A stretch of DNA of 64,000 bases, taken from Anaplasmataceae bacterium AB001_6 (GTDB lineage Bacteria; Pseudomonadota; Alphaproteobacteria; Rickettsiales; Anaplasmataceae). Below, in pieces: positions 61,956-64,000 of this stretch. Each line of letters starts with the position of its first letter. The first letter of the stretch is position 1. A program made the position numbers and the translations under genes. The notes under the pieces were generated by a model, which was given only the letters and a program-made list of their open reading frames with translations, searched no databases and was not told the origin of the DNA. The stretch lies in assembly GCA_020002265.1 (NCBI GenBank), contig CP048228.1, positions 744,001 to 808,000 of the forward strand, given 5' to 3'.

Positions 61956-62534
61956 ATGGAACAGATTCACGTTATAGATCTAAGAGAGGGTAACATAGTC
62001 TTTATTGATGGTAAGACTGACCCTATGATAGTAATAAAGAAACACTCTCCTGTGAAAAAAGCAAGGGGGCTTGCGAATATTTCTATTGAATTTAGAAACA
62101 TAAAAACAGGAGCAAAATTTCCTTACTCTACGACAACCAATAAGAAGGTAACACGTTTATATATTGAGGAAAAAATTGTACAATATATGTTTCATGATAA
62201 AGATAATATTCACGTCATGGATGATGAGTGCAATACACTTGAAATTCCAACTAGTTGTTTGGGAGAAGAAATAGAACTTTTATCTAATGATATAGGGAAC
62301 ATAACAGTTAAAATGCACAATTCAGAAATATTATCTGTATCCTTACCGCAAACTATGACAGTAACAGTACAAGATACAGCAAAATATATAAAAGGACAAA
62401 CTGCCAAAGCGTCTTATAAACCTGCCGTTATAACACAAAATATTAAGATAAATGTGCCACAATTTATATCTATAGGAGATAAAATACTGATTAACACTTC
62501 CGATTTATCATATATAGAAAGAGTAAAGAGTTAA
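61956..62534 (+). CDS. efp: Translation elongation factor P
   Basis: A 192-residue, three beta-barrel protein that rescues ribosomes stalled at polyproline. Domain I has REGNIVFIDGKTDPMIVIKK and HSPVKKARGLANISIEFRN. The tip loop, normally P-G-K-G with a modifiable Lys, is P-V-K-K here, so the Lys is kept. The C-terminus IGDKILINTSDLSYIERVKS is the usual EF-P end. It is followed after 7 bp by the phosphatase-like gene, a likely operon. Confidence 0.9.
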   Translation: MEQIHVIDLREGNIVFIDGKTDPMIVIKKHSPVKKARGLANISIEFRNIKTGAKFPYSTTTNKKVTRLYIEEKIVQYMFHDKDNIHVMDDECNTLEIPTSCLGEEIELLSNDIGNITVKMHNSEILSVSLPQTMTVTVQDTAKYIKGQTAKASYKPAVITQNIKINVPQFISIGDKILINTSDLSYIERVKS

Positions 62535-62541
62535 AGTTAAT

Positions 62542-63294
62542 ATGTCTGCTGTAAATAAAATAGATTTAATTAGAGAATCTGTATATATCGCTTCAAGGCT
62601 CGTGATGAGAGATTTTTATGAAATACAAAACATCAAGAATAGTGCAAACGCGTCCAGATTTTTATCCAATAGTATAAAGAAAGCTCAACAAAATGCTTTA
62701 TCCTATTTAGTTAGAAAGAGATATATTATAGATGATTTAGAGGATTCAAAGATAAAATGCTCTTTTATCCCTGTAGATAGTACTGATAATTTTCTTGCCT
62801 CTATTCCATTTTTTTCCAGTATAATGGTAACTACAGTAAACGAGATAATAGATACTATTGTTTTATATACTCCTTTATTGCAAAAAGCTATATGCTATTC
62901 ATCAAATGATAGTGAGAATTGTTATGTAATGGATAATTATGGCAAAAAAAAACAAATATTATGTAGAACAAGCAGTAATAATTTTGTGATAATATGTGAT
63001 CAGTCTTCCAAAATATTTGACAGTATTCCTAATACTTTGATAGAAAAAAAGGTATCCAAAATGGTTATCAATTCTCTAGGTTTTGAATTATCAATGCTAT
63101 TATCAGGAAGGTGTGAATGTGTATTGCGTACGGTAACTGCTGCTCAATACGAGAAAAATAAGGTAATTTATGATGCAATAAATAAATTACTAGAAGTAAG
63201 TGATGGTATTTTTAGTCTAGAAAAAAACATATTGTTGATGAGCAATAAACAAATATCTAAAACTATAAAAAAGGAATGTTCATCAATTTTTTAG
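62542..63294 (+). CDS. Degenerate inositol-monophosphatase family protein (SuhB-like)
   Basis: A 250-residue protein. The N-terminal helix ESVYIASRLVMRDFYEIQNI and the segment FIPVDSTDNFLASIPFFSSI align with the family motif I-D-P-I-D-G-T-x-N-F. Here the first Asp is Ile and the Gly is Ser, so metal site 1 is incomplete; the second conserved Asp remains. The later W-D-x-A-A motif is not visible. It is therefore probably not a working phosphatase, although the gene is intact. It follows efp directly, a pairing I believe occurs elsewhere in Anaplasmataceae. Confidence 0.6.
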   Translation: MSAVNKIDLIRESVYIASRLVMRDFYEIQNIKNSANASRFLSNSIKKAQQNALSYLVRKRYIIDDLEDSKIKCSFIPVDSTDNFLASIPFFSSIMVTTVNEIIDTIVLYTPLLQKAICYSSNDSENCYVMDNYGKKKQILCRTSSNNFVIICDQSSKIFDSIPNTLIEKKVSKMVINSLGFELSMLLSGRCECVLRTVTAAQYEKNKVIYDAINKLLEVSDGIFSLEKNILLMSNKQISKTIKKECSSIF

Positions 63295-63326
63295 GATAAA
63301 AACTCTTGTTTTCATATCGTTAGATG

Positions 63327-63362
63327 TTTAGAATAGAAGCGTTTTATATTTTTTATTCTAAA
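63327..63362 (+). promoter_or_regulatory. Hairpin immediately before the ispG start
   Basis: Arms TTTAGAATA (63327-63335) and TATTCTAAA (63354-63362), 9 perfect pairs, 18-nt loop, ending two bases before the ATG at 63365. Possible translation control or operator. Confidence 0.4.
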
Positions 63363-63364
63363 TT

Positions 63365-64000
63365 ATGGTATCAAAATCTGCAATAATTATTGATCCACTC
63401 TTTGAAGATGTTTTTAACTTAAATACTGAAAAGTATATTATACAGCGTCAAAACATCGTAAAACCAGAGGTAAAAATTGGCAAAATTACAATTGGTGGTA
63501 ATAATCCAGTTGCTGTGCAAAGTATGACTTCTGGTTTGAGGACTGATAATAATGATCCAAAAAAAATCGCGGAAGATGAAGCCAAAGAATGTATAAAATT
63601 AGCAAATGCAGGTTCAGAGATGGTCAGAATAGCTCTGAATTCTGAAAATGTTGCAAAATCTTTACCTTATTTAAAAGATATATTGGCTAAAAACGATTTA
63701 GCAGATTTACCAATCATAGGTTGTGGTCAATTTGAGCTACATGGTTTGGTAAAGAAGTATCCTGATGAAATCAAATTATTGGATAAACTAAGGATTAATC
63801 CTGGTAATGTAGGTTTTTCTAACAAAAGAGATAAAAATTTTGAAGATATAGTGTCTTTTGCTGCACAAAATGATATGCCAATAAGAATTGGTGTAAATTG
63901 GGGAAGCATAGATGCTGATTTGTTAGATACAATATCTGAAATAAAAAATTGTAAAGGAAAGGTAACAAAAGATATATTACTTAAAGTTCTGGTTTATTGT
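63365..64000 (+). CDS. ispG: 4-hydroxy-3-methylbut-2-enyl diphosphate synthase IspG (partial at right edge)
   Basis: The first 212 codons of the MEP-pathway iron-sulfur enzyme that reductively opens MEcPP. Diagnostic are VKIGKITIGGNNPVAVQSMT, AGSEMVRIALNSENVAK, and LRINPGNVGFSNKRDKNFED followed by PIRIGVNWGSID. The Cys cluster lies past the edge. ATG 63365 gives a longer N-terminus than some IspG but fits alphaproteobacterial forms. With dxs it indicates the MEP route. Confidence 0.93.
   Translation, partial: MVSKSAIIIDPLFEDVFNLNTEKYIIQRQNIVKPEVKIGKITIGGNNPVAVQSMTSGLRTDNNDPKKIAEDEAKECIKLANAGSEMVRIALNSENVAKSLPYLKDILAKNDLADLPIIGCGQFELHGLVKKYPDEIKLLDKLRINPGNVGFSNKRDKNFEDIVSFAAQNDMPIRIGVNWGSIDADLLDTISEIKNCKGKVTKDILLKVLVYC

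Overview
The window is a dense, strongly AT-rich bacterial chromosome segment that reads as a reduced alphaproteobacterial genome of the order Rickettsiales. Support comes from two separate glutamyl-tRNA synthetase genes together with gatA (indirect Gln-tRNA synthesis), scattered Mrp-antiporter subunits, a stand-alone HK97-type capsid gene, short intergenic spaces and very low GC. Purine synthesis genes (purE, purD) and the MEP isoprenoid genes (dxs, ispG) argue against the genus Rickettsia and for an Anaplasmataceae/Midichloriaceae-like lineage. The flagellar stator genes motA-motB favour a Midichloria-like or deep-branching member. The family assignment is inference.

Layout. 0-8 kb: murJ start, a DUF2066 exported protein, purE, ruvC, uppP, glyQS and a nitronate-monooxygenase-like flavoprotein. 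8-20 kb: mrpE, gltX copy 1, typA, dxs, gatA, trhO, a xer recombinase, a 42-codon membrane protein and maeB. 20-24.5 kb: an ABC ATPase and tatA, then a small accessory island with a Cys-rich mini-ORF, two tandem zinc-ribbon membrane proteins (one frameshifted), a GIY-YIG/RAMA-like protein and a NERD nuclease-like protein. 24.5-41.6 kb: glmS, gltX copy 2, purD, bamD, dprA, a possible outer-membrane protein, two SDR proteins, an XRE regulator, trkA, map, ffh, an MrpD/NuoL-like membrane protein, an RDD protein and a methyltransferase. 41.6-47.2 kb: about 950 bp of non-coding DNA with strong palindromes, followed by a 1548-residue unrecognised protein with three families of tandem repeats. 47.2-64 kb: gpmI, cpoB, pal, an orphan capsid gene, comM, an MFS transporter, pgsA, a 5-formyl-THF cyclo-ligase, motAB, two tandem divergent DAACS-type transporters, fmt with an adjoining tRNA(CAT), bamE, efp, a degenerate inositol-monophosphatase-like gene and the start of ispG.

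Together the genes describe a host-dependent cell that still builds a wall (uppP, murJ, glmS) and a Gram-negative outer membrane (BamD, BamE, Pal, CpoB). It keeps translation and secretion cores (GlyRS, GluRS x2, GatA, EF-P, Fmt, Map, Ffh, TatA) and has many ion and organic-acid transporters. The most novel item is the giant repeat protein and its palindrome-rich upstream region, a plausible secreted effector. Next come the frameshifted zinc-ribbon pair in the nuclease-bearing island, the stator genes, the orphan capsid gene and the divergent transporter pair. No CRISPR array, rRNA or insertion sequence was seen.
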